A stretch of 64,000 nt of DNA, taken from positions 36,344-100,343 of the forward strand of contig NZ_VFRR01000014.1 of NCBI RefSeq assembly GCF_006385675.1. Direction: 5' to 3'. Of this stretch, positions 1 to 8,401 are shown in pieces; position 1 is the first letter of the stretch, and each line of letters starts with the position of its first letter. The notes under the pieces are model-generated. The model was not told the origin of the DNA, did no database searches, and worked only from the letters and a program-made list of their open reading frames with translations. The stretch comes from Maribrevibacterium harenarium. GTDB taxonomy: Bacteria > Pseudomonadota > Gammaproteobacteria > Pseudomonadales > Marinomonadaceae. The translations under genes and the position numbers were made by a program.

Positions 1-60
1 GAGCCTTAAATGTACTGCCTTTACCAACTAATTGCATTGGGATTGAGTTAGCGTTACACC

Positions 61-97
61 AAAGAAAAAGCCGATGCATTGGGCATCGGCTTCTTTC
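61..97 (-). terminator. Rho-independent terminator of glycyl-tRNA synthetase
   Basis: A perfect 10-bp inverted repeat (68-77 with 83-92, loop 78-82) is followed on the minus strand by TTTCTTT. It lies about 25 bases past the glyS stop codon, so it most likely ends that transcript. Bases 1-60 hold nothing that I recognise. Confidence 0.85.
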
Positions 98-117
98 ACA
101 AGCAGTGAACTGTGTAG

Positions 118-1497
118 TTACGCTTCTTGATTGACAAAGTAGTTAAGGATAAAGCTTGGCAAATCAGCCGTATTCACAACTTCTTGTGCCATGGTGTCGC
201 GATGACGCACGGTTACCGGTGCACCTTCTTGCTCGATGGTATCAAAGTCAACCGTGATACAAAGCGGGGTACCCACTTCGTCATGGCGGCGGTAGCCTTT
301 ACCCACGTTACCAGTATTTTCAAACAGAATACGACCTAAGCCCAATTTTTGTAGGCGGTTTTTAATCGCTTTGGCAGCTTCGACGATCTCTGTTTTGTTT
401 TTCTTCAGCGGCAATACAGCGACTTTGATTGGCGCTAGATGCGGTTTCAATTTCAACACGATACGACTAGAGCCGTTTTCTAACTCTTCTTCGGTGTAAG
501 CTTCGGTCAATACCGCTAGCACACCGCGATCTAAACCAGCAGAAGGCTCGATACAGAAAGGCACCACGTTTTTGTTTTCTTCTAAGTCACGTACCGCAAG
601 CTTAGTGGTAGAGTGCTCGTTTTTCTTCACTTTAGCCGATAGGCCAAACTCTTCTTGGGCCTTAGTGTGGGAACCTAGATCATAATCGGTACGGTTTGCC
701 ACCCCTTCTAACTCTTCATAACCGTGTGGAAACTTGTAAAGGATATCCACAGTCGCTTTTGAGTAGTGGGCAAGGTCATCACCAGTAACATACTCAAACT
801 GGATGTTTTCTTCAGCTAGACCTTGATCCAACCACCACTGCTTACGCAGTTTCACCCAAGTGTCGTGCCATTGCTCGTCTTCACCAGGCTTACAGAAAAA
901 TTCCAGTTCCATTTGTTCGAATTCACGTACCCGGAAAATAAAGTTACGTGGGGTGATTTCGTTACGGAAAGACTTACCGATCTGAGCGATACCAAATGGC
1001 AAAGCGCGGGAAGTAGAGTCCACTACGTTTTTGAAGTTGGTGAAGATACCTTGGGCGGTTTCTGGACGCAGGTAGGTGTAAGACTCTTCGTTCACCATTG
1101 GGCCAACGTTAGTTTTGAACATCAAGTTGAAGTCGCGGGGCTCGGTCACTTTAGTGGAACCGCACTGGTCGCAGACTTTGATGTCTTTCATATGGTCAGC
1201 ACGCATACGGGCTTTACAGTCATGGCAGTCAACCATTGGGTCAGTAAAGGTATCTTCGTGACCAGAATATTTGTACACATACTTATTTTGAATGATGGCA
1301 GCATCTAGACCTTCTACATCGTCACGGTCATAGACCATAGCGCGCCACCAAGCATCTTTCAGGTTATTTTTCAGCTCAACACCTAGCGGACCGTAATCGT
1401 ACGCACCTTGCATACCACCGTATATTTCGCTGCCTTGGAAAATAAAACCACGGCGTTTACAAAGGGAGACGAGTTCATCCATCGTTTTTGCTGGCAT
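118..1497 (-). CDS. glyS: Glycine--tRNA ligase, homodimeric class II type
   Basis: Charges tRNA-Gly with glycine in the cytoplasm. The 459 residues match the single-chain GlyRS family, not the alpha2/beta2 GlyQ/GlyS enzyme usual in gammaproteobacteria. Seen: N-terminal catalytic start with RRGF and YDYGPLG (residues 15-39), a CxxC...CxxC zinc-type insertion (C91, C94, C109, C112), class II motif 2 around residues 174-200 (FRNE...REFEQME), motif 3 around 314-330 (EPSAGLDR), and the C-terminal anticodon-binding domain from about 355. Start ATG at 1497 has an AAGGTG ribosome site about 10 bases upstream. It is transcribed alone, divergent from the DUF3429 gene, and ends at a strong hairpin. The type, and perhaps its origin by transfer, is the unusual point. 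Confidence 0.95.
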   Translation of the reverse strand: MPAKTMDELVSLCKRRGFIFQGSEIYGGMQGAYDYGPLGVELKNNLKDAWWRAMVYDRDDVEGLDAAIIQNKYVYKYSGHEDTFTDPMVDCHDCKARMRADHMKDIKVCDQCGSTKVTEPRDFNLMFKTNVGPMVNEESYTYLRPETAQGIFTNFKNVVDSTSRALPFGIAQIGKSFRNEITPRNFIFRVREFEQMELEFFCKPGEDEQWHDTWVKLRKQWWLDQGLAEENIQFEYVTGDDLAHYSKATVDILYKFPHGYEELEGVANRTDYDLGSHTKAQEEFGLSAKVKKNEHSTTKLAVRDLEENKNVVPFCIEPSAGLDRGVLAVLTEAYTEEELENGSSRIVLKLKPHLAPIKVAVLPLKKNKTEIVEAAKAIKNRLQKLGLGRILFENTGNVGKGYRRHDEVGTPLCITVDFDTIEQEGAPVTVRHRDTMAQEVVNTADLPSFILNYFVNQEA

Positions 1498-1687
1498 TTT
1501 TCTGATACACCTTACTATTCGTGAATAATGGAGCCCTGGGGGATCGCTCCGATTTAGGAGACTTTACAGGGATAAGTGGCGGTCATTGTACTCTGCACCC
1601 CCCTATTGCTCAATGGCTGCGGCGGTGAACTAAGCGTACAACCAGTACGTATTAGGTATATTCGTTCACGGTTCTGGAAGGTTTTCT

Positions 1688-2125
1688 ATGCTGTCTTCTT
1701 CACTGGTACAAAGACTCGGCTACGCTGGGCTAATTCCCTTTTTAATCACTGCCTTGTGGGCATGGTTTGACCCTAGCCATCAGCCGTGGGCCAACCAGCT
1801 GTTTGTCTATTACAGCGCCATTATTTTGAGCTTTATGGCCGGCACTCTATGGGGGCGTACTTTGCACACGGACATTGCTTCCCACCCTCAAGCCGTATTT
1901 ATAACCACCAACATTATTGCCGTAACAGCCTGGCTGGTTCTGGCTCTTGGTTTTTTAACTATCGCAACCAGCGTTTTGTTACTGGGTTTCGTAGCTATTC
2001 TTTGGACCGAGCTACGCTACCTGCGATCTACTCCAGCCAGTTACCCAAACTATGCCACCATGCGTTTCGTTCTCACCACCGTCGTGGTGGCTTGTCACTT
2101 ATTGATGCTATTCAGCGGGGAGTAA
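1688..2125 (+). CDS. DUF3429 family small membrane protein
   Basis: 145 residues with about four to five hydrophobic segments (roughly residues 8-26, 38-56, 66-88, 88-108, 125-142) and the GYAGLIPF opening typical of DUF3429 inner-membrane proteins of unknown function. A GGAAGG ribosome site precedes the ATG. It starts a three-gene set: the DCC-type oxidoreductase follows after 3 bases and overlaps the SDR gene, so the three are probably one transcript. No specific function can be assigned. Confidence 0.75.
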   Translation: MLSSSLVQRLGYAGLIPFLITALWAWFDPSHQPWANQLFVYYSAIILSFMAGTLWGRTLHTDIASHPQAVFITTNIIAVTAWLVLALGFLTIATSVLLLGFVAILWTELRYLRSTPASYPNYATMRFVLTTVVVACHLLMLFSGE

Positions 2126-2128
2126 AAC

Positions 2129-2542
2129 ATGATTACGGTTTTCTACGATAGCCAATGCCCCCTCTGTGTCAAAGAGATGGCGCATTTGAAGCAATATGAC
2201 CGACACAATCAGGTGATATTGGCGGACATACATGCACCGGATTTTGCTGTGTATTATCCTCATATTGATCAGCAGGATGCCTACGATGTGCTCCACGCCG
2301 AAACCGATGAGGGTAAAATTTTGCTAGGACTAGATGCTACAGTAGCTATCTGGCAGCAAGTGAATAAATACGCTTTTCTAAAGGTGCTCCGGTGGCCGGT
2401 CATTCGTCTTTTTGCCGATTTTGGTTACCGAGTATTTGCCCGCTATCGGGTCCCCATCTCCTTATTACTCACCGGTCAGCGGCGCTGTGCTAGTGGACAA
2501 TGTGATCTTCCCAATAGCAATCCTAAGGAGATCAGCAAATGA
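2129..2542 (+). CDS. DCC-family thiol-disulfide oxidoreductase (DUF393)
   Basis: 137-residue protein beginning with the DUF393 signature: a beta strand then DSQCPLC, giving a redox-type CxxC pair at C10 and C13. Proteins of this family are thioredoxin-like and presumed thiol-disulfide oxidoreductases, but their substrates are mostly unknown. No signal peptide is visible, so it should be cytoplasmic. It lies 3 bases after the DUF3429 membrane protein and its TGA overlaps the next ATG (ATGA at 2539), implying translational coupling. A link between the membrane protein and this oxidoreductase is inference from the gene order. Confidence 0.75.
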   Translation: MITVFYDSQCPLCVKEMAHLKQYDRHNQVILADIHAPDFAVYYPHIDQQDAYDVLHAETDEGKILLGLDATVAIWQQVNKYAFLKVLRWPVIRLFADFGYRVFARYRVPISLLLTGQRRCASGQCDLPNSNPKEISK

Positions 2543-3255
2543 GCTATTGTGCTTTAATCGTCGGTGCTAGCGGTGGCATCGCCCAAGCTTTAATAGATGA
2601 GTTGGCTAGCGATGAAAGTTGCCAACAAGTGTATGCCGTCTCCCAATCGGCTTTGCATGGTTTACCGGAAAAAGTAACCGCCACGCAGCTTAATTATGAC
2701 GACAAGAGGATTCAGGAATATTGCGATACCTTAGCGCCAAGCTTTCCCATCACTAAAGTATTTATCTGTAATGGGGTATTACACGGGGAAGATCTGTTTC
2801 CAGAGCGCAAGCTAGAGGAAATACATGCGGACCAACTAAGCGCCTTGTTTCATAGCAATACCATCGTTCCTTCCCTATGGGTACGCTCTCTTATGCCTAA
2901 ACTGAAGGGTCAGACCCCATGCTTTGTAACGGTATTTAGTGCCCGTGTTGGTAGTATCGCCGACAATGGCTTAGGTGGCTGGTATGGTTATCGTGCCTCA
3001 AAAGCTGCCCTCAATATGATGCTGAAAACCTATGCTGTAGAATATCGCCGTCGCGCGAAAAACGTTAAATTATTGGCGTTTCACCCTGGCACTACCGACA
3101 CAAGACTGTCAAAGCCTTTCCAGCGGTCGGTGCCGGAAGGTAAATTGTTCACCCCTGCTTTTGTTGCTACGCAACTTCTATCCCTGTTGGAAAACTTGCC
3201 ACTCGACGGGGAAGCCAGTTATAAAGATTGGGAACACAAAGACATCCCTTGGTAA
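2539..3255 (+). CDS. Short-chain dehydrogenase/reductase, CsgA/C-factor-like
   Basis: 238-residue SDR. Seen: nucleotide-binding GASGGIA at residues 9-15, N78-G79 of the NAG-like motif, and a catalytic set S134, Y151, K155 (YRASK). Length fits the classical single-domain SDR; sequence flavour is like the C-factor/CsgA group acting on unknown carbonyl or hydroxyl substrates. It overlaps the DCC oxidoreductase by 4 bases and ends the operon. The substrate is unknown. The following 150 bases are the control region of the propionate operon. Confidence 0.8.
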   Translation: MSYCALIVGASGGIAQALIDELASDESCQQVYAVSQSALHGLPEKVTATQLNYDDKRIQEYCDTLAPSFPITKVFICNGVLHGEDLFPERKLEEIHADQLSALFHSNTIVPSLWVRSLMPKLKGQTPCFVTVFSARVGSIADNGLGGWYGYRASKAALNMMLKTYAVEYRRRAKNVKLLAFHPGTTDTRLSKPFQRSVPEGKLFTPAFVATQLLSLLENLPLDGEASYKDWEHKDIPW

Positions 3256-3272
3256 GCCTCTAAGCGCCCAAC

Positions 3273-3354
3273 ATTGTCGACAATTATTACCAATATATGA
3301 ATTTCAAACCTAATACCTAAGTATAATTGTCGACAATCCACCTTGATCTATACT
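3273..3354 (+). promoter_or_regulatory. Promoter and twin GntR-type operators of the prp operon
   Basis: The 12-bp palindrome ATTGTCGACAAT occurs twice, exactly, at 3273-3284 and 3326-3337, 53 bases apart. The second copy covers a likely -35 element (TTGTCG, 3327-3332) placed 16 bases before a -10 TATACT (3349-3354). An operator over the -35 box suggests repression. The palindrome style fits FCD-domain GntR regulators, and the next gene encodes one, so autoregulation of the whole prp operon is inferred. From memory, similar sites are reported for propionate GntR regulators (PrpQ/PrpR type); I could not check this. Confidence 0.75.
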
Positions 3355-3407
3355 GATTTCCACACTATAAACAGTCTCATTGTTAACACTTTGATGGATG
3401 CTGAAGT

Positions 3408-4121
3408 TTGGAAAACGTTACCCCGATCAAATCTGCCACCTTATCCGATGACTTGGCACAACAGCTGACCCAAGCCATCGTTGAGGGTTCTATGGCCCTT
3501 GGCAGTAAAATTTCCGAGCCAGAGTTGGCGAAACGTTACGGCGTTTCTCGCGGTCCATTGCGTGAGGCGCTGGTGAAGTTAGAAAGCCTCGGCCTGATCA
3601 CACGCACCGCCAATGTTGGCGCTCGGGTTATTGATCTGAAAGTGAGCGACTTAATGGACACCTTTGCCATGCGCGAGGCATTAGAGGGCATGGCCGCTCG
3701 GCAAGCAGCGGAGTCCATGGCTGATGAAGAAATCCAAGCCCTGTATCGGCTATTGGATGATCATCAAATGTTCCTTGATAACAACCAAGACGAACATTAC
3801 ACCAGCCAGTCCGGTAACGAAGACTTCCACCAGCGCATTATTCAGGGCAGTCAAAACCAAAAATTGATTCGTCTGCTAAACCAAGATTTATACGCCACCA
3901 TCCAATTGTATCGCCGCCATACGGCGGACTCCCGCCCAGAACCGCGCCAAGCATTGCGGGAACACAAAGCCATTTTGGACGCTATCGCCAATCGCGAGGG
4001 TGACTTGGCAGAGTTATTAATGCGTCGACATATCAGTCGCGCAGCCAACCTACTAAAGAAAGCCATGCTTCAAGAGAGCGTGGTGAATGAGAAAAGCAGC
4101 CGACACTCGGCACAAAAATAA
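3408..4121 (+). CDS. prpR: GntR-family (FCD) regulator of propionate catabolism
   Basis: 237 residues. N-terminal winged helix-turn-helix (about 11-75; SEPELAKRYGVSRGPLREAL region) and C-terminal helical FCD ligand domain (about 80-220) with metal-site-like FH, EH and RRH histidines. Likely a repressor that senses a methylcitrate-cycle intermediate; the ligand is inferred. It is the first gene of the prp operon, 36 bases before prpB. The start is a TTG at 3408 without a strong ribosome site; the next in-frame ATG would remove part of the DNA-binding domain, so TTG is preferred. Not related to the sigma-54 type PrpR of enterobacteria; the symbol is used here by role. Confidence 0.8.
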   Translation: MENVTPIKSATLSDDLAQQLTQAIVEGSMALGSKISEPELAKRYGVSRGPLREALVKLESLGLITRTANVGARVIDLKVSDLMDTFAMREALEGMAARQAAESMADEEIQALYRLLDDHQMFLDNNQDEHYTSQSGNEDFHQRIIQGSQNQKLIRLLNQDLYATIQLYRRHTADSRPEPRQALREHKAILDAIANREGDLAELLMRRHISRAANLLKKAMLQESVVNEKSSRHSAQK

Positions 4122-4157
4122 CAACGAAAGTCGTCAAACAAGACAAGTGAGGACAGT

Positions 4158-5039
4158 ATGACCACAGCATCACCCGGCGCTCGCTTTCGCCAAGCGGTAA
4201 AAGAACATGCTCCGTTGCAAGTAGTGGGCACAGTAAATGCCTACTGCGCCATGATGGCCGAACAAACCGGGCACAAAGCCATTTACCTGTCTGGCGGCGG
4301 TGTGGCCAACGCTTCCTACGGTTTACCAGACCTAGGTATGACCGACTTGAATGATGTACTAGAAGACGTACGTCGTATTACTGCAGCGAGTAGCTTGCCA
4401 CTATTGGTTGATATCGATACTGGCTTTGGTGGTGCCTTTAACATCGCCCGCACTATCCAAAAGATGGAAAGCGCTGGCGCTGCTGCGGTACATATCGAAG
4501 ACCAAGTGGCGCAAAAGCGCTGTGGTCACCGTCCAAACAAAGCCATCGTCACCCAAGCTGAAATGGTAGATCGCGTCAAAGCCGCCGTAGATGCCCGCAA
4601 CGATGCCAACTTTGTCATCATGGCCCGTACCGATGCGCTAGCGGTTGAAGGTATGCAGTCTGCGATTGAGCGTGCCGTGGCTTGTGTTGAAGCTGGGGCT
4701 GACATGATCTTCCCAGAAGCCATGCTGACTCTTGAGCAATACCGTGAATTTGTAGATGCAGTGAAAGTCCCGGTACTCGCCAATATCACCGAGTTTGGCG
4801 CTACTCCTTTGTTTAGCAAAGAAGAGCTCGCCACTGCCGGAGTAGAAATCGTGCTGTACCCACTAAGCGCCTTCCGTGCCATGAACAAGGCTGCACAAAA
4901 TGTTTACCAGCACCTACTTGATGACGGTCATCAGCGTAACGTAGTCGATACCATGCAAACCCGCATGGAGCTTTACGATTACTTGAACTACCACAGCTAC
5001 GAGCAAAAACTCGACGCGCTATTTTCGCAAGACAAATAA
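4158..5039 (+). CDS. prpB: 2-methylisocitrate lyase
   Basis: Splits 2-methylisocitrate into pyruvate and succinate, the last step of the methylcitrate cycle. 293 residues, the usual length. The family signature KRCGHR is at residues 120-125, with C122 the expected catalytic cysteine, and the metal-binding VDIDTGFGG stretch is at 84-92. A GTGAGGA ribosome site precedes the ATG. It follows the regulator and precedes prpC by 89 bases. The signature separates it from isocitrate lyase and from carboxyphosphonoenolpyruvate mutases. Confidence 0.95.
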   Translation: MTTASPGARFRQAVKEHAPLQVVGTVNAYCAMMAEQTGHKAIYLSGGGVANASYGLPDLGMTDLNDVLEDVRRITAASSLPLLVDIDTGFGGAFNIARTIQKMESAGAAAVHIEDQVAQKRCGHRPNKAIVTQAEMVDRVKAAVDARNDANFVIMARTDALAVEGMQSAIERAVACVEAGADMIFPEAMLTLEQYREFVDAVKVPVLANITEFGATPLFSKEELATAGVEIVLYPLSAFRAMNKAAQNVYQHLLDDGHQRNVVDTMQTRMELYDYLNYHSYEQKLDALFSQDK

Positions 5040-5128
5040 CCACTCGTCTAAAAGACAAATAACAATAGGCCAACGCCATAGCAGTAAGGTGGCGTTTATC
5101 TCGCTAACAAGAATAATGGAGATACGAC

Positions 5129-6259
5129 ATGGTAGATAAAGTACTTTCAGGAGCAGGCTTGCGTGGCCAAAGCGCTGGTGAAACCGCCCTTTGTACCGTT
5201 GGTAAAACGGGCTCTGGGCTTACGTACCGCGGCTATGATATTGAAACCTTGGCAGAAAAAGCCTGTTTTGAAGAAGTCGCTTACCTGCTGCTATACGGTA
5301 AATTACCTAACCAAGCTGAATTAGATGGCTATCGTGCTAAGTTAAAATCCTTACGTGAATTGCCAGAAGCACTACGAGCCGCGTTGGAATTGATTCCTAA
5401 AGATGCCCACCCCATGGACGTGATGCGTACCGGCTGCTCTTTCCTTGGCAACTTGGAAACTGAAGCAGACTTTAGCCAACAACAGGACGTGGCTGACCGT
5501 TTAGTAGCCACTCTCCCGGCGATTATTCTCTACTGGTATCGTTATAGCCATGACGGCGTGCGTATCGACACCGTGAATCCGTCGGTTGACAGCTTAGCTG
5601 GACACTTCTTGGCGATGCTGCACAGTGACCAGCCAAATCCACTGCACGAAAAAGTGATGAATGCGTCTCTGATTCTTTACGCAGAGCATGAATTTAACGC
5701 CTCAACCTTCACCGCCCGTGTATGTGCTTCCACCCTTTCTGATATGCACTCCTGTGTAACCGGTGGCATCGGTAGCTTACGAGGCCCACTTCACGGAGGC
5801 GCCAACGAAGCGGCAATGGATATGATCGAGCCTTGGCAAACCGCCGATGAAGCGGAAGAAGCCATTATGGGAATGCTAGCGCGCAAAGAGAAGATCATGG
5901 GCTTTGGTCACGCTATCTACCGTGAACGGGACCCTCGTAATGACATTATTAAGCAGTGGTCGAAAAAGCTGTCTGAAGAAGTGGGTGATACTCACCTGTA
6001 TGCTGTCTCGGAACGTTGCGAAGCCGTGATGTGGCGTGAGAAGAAACTGTTCTGTAACGCAGACTTCTTCCACGCGAGTGCTTACCGTTTTATGGGCATC
6101 CCAACCAAGTTATTTACCCCGATTTTCGTGTGTTCACGGGTTACCGGCTGGGCGGCTCACGTGATGGAACAGCGTGCCAACAACCGCATCATTCGCCCAA
6201 GTGCAGACTACACTGGGCCAGAGAAAGCGGCTTGGGTTGATATTGCTGATCGGGATTAA
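5129..6259 (+). CDS. prpC: 2-methylcitrate synthase
   Basis: Condenses propionyl-CoA with oxaloacetate. 376 residues, typical of the short citrate-synthase-fold PrpC enzymes and shorter than GltA. The catalytic triad is visible as H222 (GPLHGGANE), H261 (GFGHAIYR) and D312 (NADFF). A GGAGAT ribosome site precedes the ATG. Unlike usual prp operons, 452 bases with two folded repeat elements separate it from prpD. Confidence 0.95.
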   Translation: MVDKVLSGAGLRGQSAGETALCTVGKTGSGLTYRGYDIETLAEKACFEEVAYLLLYGKLPNQAELDGYRAKLKSLRELPEALRAALELIPKDAHPMDVMRTGCSFLGNLETEADFSQQQDVADRLVATLPAIILYWYRYSHDGVRIDTVNPSVDSLAGHFLAMLHSDQPNPLHEKVMNASLILYAEHEFNASTFTARVCASTLSDMHSCVTGGIGSLRGPLHGGANEAAMDMIEPWQTADEAEEAIMGMLARKEKIMGFGHAIYRERDPRNDIIKQWSKKLSEEVGDTHLYAVSERCEAVMWREKKLFCNADFFHASAYRFMGIPTKLFTPIFVCSRVTGWAAHVMEQRANNRIIRPSADYTGPEKAAWVDIADRD

Positions 6260-6273
6260 GTTAACGGCAGTAA

Positions 6274-6415
6274 GCCGGATGGAGATGCTTTGCAGCGCCA
6301 ACATCTGGCTGGGGTGGCAGTCATACTCTCTACGCCGGGCGCGTTAATCATCCCTGATAAAGCGCCCTATTGCGCCATCCATGGCGCGGGCTTAAGAGAG
6401 AAATGACTGCCGCCT
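6274..6415 (+). repeat. Folded repeat element, copy 1 (prpC-prpD spacer)
   Basis: Unit predicted by eye. P1: GCCGGATG (6274-6281) pairs with CATCTGGC (6302-6309) through one G-U pair. P2: 13-bp closing stem 6312-6324 with 6403-6415 (including one U-G and one G-U pair), then CTCTCT (6326-6331) with AGAGAG (6395-6400). Inside P2 sit two hairpins: GGGCGC (6337-6342)/GCGCCC (6362-6367), and GCGCCA (6372-6377)/TGGCGC (6382-6387) with loop TCCA. The result is a three-way junction. The 77-base core 6324-6400 recurs 217 bases downstream with two substitutions. The wobble pairs would be A-C mismatches in minus-strand RNA, so transcription from + is favoured. No known family recognised; a REP/MITE-like origin is possible. 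Confidence 0.7.
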
Positions 6416-6429
6416 TTACGAAGAATGAA

Positions 6430-6632
6430 GCTGGATGGTGGATGCTTTGCAGCAGCGTCAGGATGACGCGGAAGGTCGTTGGGGCAGGACGCCCCACTAG
6501 ACCGGTGGAAAAGCACCACCATCTGGCGTGGTAGCAGAGTTACTCTCTACGCCGGGCGCGTTAATCATCCCTGATAAAGCGCCCTATTGCGCCATCCATG
6601 GCACGCGCTTAAGAGAGTACGACTGCTACCAC
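6430..6632 (+). repeat. Folded repeat element, copy 2 (prpC-prpD spacer)
   Basis: Second copy, longer. P1: 12 bp, 6430-6441 with 6516-6527, including two wobble pairs. P2: GTGGTAGCAG (6528-6537) with CTGCTACCAC (6623-6632), a small internal loop, then TACTCTCT (6541-6548) with AGAGAGTA (6612-6619). The core 6541-6617 matches copy 1 at 75 of 77 positions, while the closing stem differs from copy 1 on both sides and still pairs. Within P1 are two extra hairpins not in copy 1: GCGTCA/TGACGC (6455-6460, 6464-6469, loop GGA) and GGGGC/GCCCC (6481-6485, 6491-6495, loop AGGAC). The motif GATGCTTTGCAGC is shared (6284-6296 and 6441-6453). The rest of the spacer to 6711 is only the prpD leader with its ribosome site. 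Confidence 0.7.
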
Positions 6633-6711
6633 TTATAAATATCGAGGTAGTGCAGAAACAAGCGCTGCTAATGATCTGAATTACAACGCGATTAAGCGAA
6701 GAGGAACCAAC

Positions 6712-8196
6712 ATGAGTGCAAACGTAGATTTAAACAACCGTCCCGATTACGACAAAGTCATCCAAGACATCGCGGACTACGTTATCAACTTCAAAATCGA
6801 AAGCGAAGAAGCCCTAGATACCGCCCGCAACTGCCTGATGGATACCCTAGGCTGTGGCCTGTTGGCACTACGCTTCCCAGAATGTACCAAACACCTAGGG
6901 CCTATGGTGCAAGGCACTGTCGTACCAAATGGCGCCCGTGTTCCCGGCACCTCTTTCGCCCTTGACCCAGTTAAAGCCGCTTGGGATATCGGCTGTATTA
7001 TTCGCTGGCTCGACTACAACGATACTTGGTTAGCCGCTGAGTGGGGCCACCCATCAGATAACCTAGGCGGAATTTTGGCCGTAGCCGACCACCTGTCTCA
7101 GGTTCGCGTTTCCCGTGGCGAAGAACCACTGACCATGCGTCAAGTGCTAGAAGGCATGATCATGGCCCATGAAATCCAAGGCGTTATCGCCCTAGAAAAC
7201 TCCTTCAACCGCGTCGGTCTATGTCACGTACTCCTAGTTCGCGTTGCCTCTTCTGCTGTAGTAGCCAAAATGATGGGCGGCAACCGTGAGCAAATCATGG
7301 CAGCGATTTCCCAAGCTTGGGTGGACGGTTCCGCACTACGTACATACCGTCACGCACCAAACGCCGGTTCCCGTAAATCTTGGGCGGCGGGGGATGCCAC
7401 TTCCCGTGCCGTACGTTTGGCGGACATGTCTCTGCGCGGTGAAATGGGTATCCCAGGGGTATTAACCGCGCCGCAATGGGGCTTCTACGATGTGTCTTTC
7501 TCGAAAACCAACAAAGACCAGAAAATCAAAGCGGACGCGGACCGTGAGTTCAAATTTACGCAGGATTACGGCACTTATGTAATGGAAAACGTGCTGTTCA
7601 AAATCTCCTTCCCAGCTGAGTTCCATGCCCAAACCGCCGCTGAAGCCGCTGTGACCTTGCACCCACAGGTAAAAGACCGCTTGGATCAAATCGAGAAAAT
7701 CGTCATTCGTACCCACGAATCGGCTATCCGTATCATCTCTAAAGTCGGCCCATTGGCAAACGCCGCTGACCGTGACCACTGTCTGCAATACATGGCAGCC
7801 GTGCCGCTAGCGTTCGGCAACCTAATCGCCGAGCACTATGAAGATGACTTCCATGCCGCGAATCCGATCATTGACGAGCTACGTGAAAAAATGGAAATCG
7901 TCGAAGACGAGCGTTTCACCCGCGAATACCTAGAAGCCGACAAACGCTCTATCGCCAATGCAATTCAAGTCTTCTTCAAAGACGGCACCAGCACCGAAGA
8001 AGTATCTGTTGAGTACCCAATCGGCCACCGTCGTCGTCGCGCCGAGGGTATCCCACTACTTGAGAAGAAATTCAAAGCCAACTTAGCAACTCGCTTCCCT
8101 GCTGCTCGTTGTGCTGACATCTTCAGTCTGTGTAAAGACCAAGCGGAATTAGAAGCGACTCCAGTACATAAATTTATGGATAAATTTGTTATCTAA
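6712..8196 (+). CDS. prpD: 2-methylcitrate dehydratase (MmgE/PrpD family)
   Basis: Dehydrates 2-methylcitrate to 2-methyl-cis-aconitate. 494 residues, close to the usual PrpD length of about 483, with family stretches such as RWLDYNDTW (about residue 98-106), GNREQI and a [15 protein letters not shown] segment near 245-260. AGAGGAACC ribosome site before the ATG. This operon uses prpD rather than the acnD-prpF pair; neither acnD nor prpF is in the window. A propionyl-CoA synthetase gene (prpE) is also absent here. A strong terminator follows. Confidence 0.95.
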   Translation: MSANVDLNNRPDYDKVIQDIADYVINFKIESEEALDTARNCLMDTLGCGLLALRFPECTKHLGPMVQGTVVPNGARVPGTSFALDPVKAAWDIGCIIRWLDYNDTWLAAEWGHPSDNLGGILAVADHLSQVRVSRGEEPLTMRQVLEGMIMAHEIQGVIALENSFNRVGLCHVLLVRVASSAVVAKMMGGNREQIMAAISQAWVDGSALRTYRHAPNAGSRKSWAAGDATSRAVRLADMSLRGEMGIPGVLTAPQWGFYDVSFSKTNKDQKIKADADREFKFTQDYGTYVMENVLFKISFPAEFHAQTAAEAAVTLHPQVKDRLDQIEKIVIRTHESAIRIISKVGPLANAADRDHCLQYMAAVPLAFGNLIAEHYEDDFHAANPIIDELREKMEIVEDERFTREYLEADKRSIANAIQVFFKDGTSTEEVSVEYPIGHRRRRAEGIPLLEKKFKANLATRFPAARCADIFSLCKDQAELEATPVHKFMDKFVI

Positions 8197-8214
8197 AATC
8201 CCTTAGCTCACGAC

Positions 8215-8252
8215 AACGGCGCCGCAATAAAATTGCAGCGCCGTTTTTTTTT
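8215..8252 (+). terminator. Rho-independent terminator after prpD
   Basis: ACGGCGC (8216-8222) pairs with GCGCCGT (8238-8244), with a further GCAA/TTGC inner stem, followed by nine T. It closes the prp operon 19 bases after the prpD stop. Confidence 0.9.
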
Positions 8253-8401
8253 ACCCCAAGGGGACAAAACCTTGTAAATTTTTGATATAGATTAGTAAAT
8301 GTACTGTATGAAACTGTGAGTAAACGTAAGAGAATTGAGCTATAAATATAGCTAATTTATTATTCTGGATGAAAACCATTCTCACTAAGTAAGGTGGCTC
8401 C

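Noticed and set aside
823..1308. A 161-codon open frame on the + strand inside glyS
   Set aside because: It lies fully antisense to a strongly conserved synthetase gene, has no ribosome site and no recognisable protein features.
1560..1687. tRNA or small RNA in the glyS/DUF3429 gap
   Set aside because: No cloverleaf or strong hairpin is apparent; only a GTAC-N5-GTAC inverted pair of no clear meaning.
6326..6400. The prpC-prpD elements as integron attC sites
   Set aside because: The needed RYYYAAC/GTTRRRY ends are not present and no integrase or gene cassettes are nearby.
8324..8350. Sigma-28-like promoter before the chemoreceptor gene
   Set aside because: TAAA is followed after 14 bases by GCTATAAA, but the -10 differs from GCCGATAA at key positions and the spacing is short by one.
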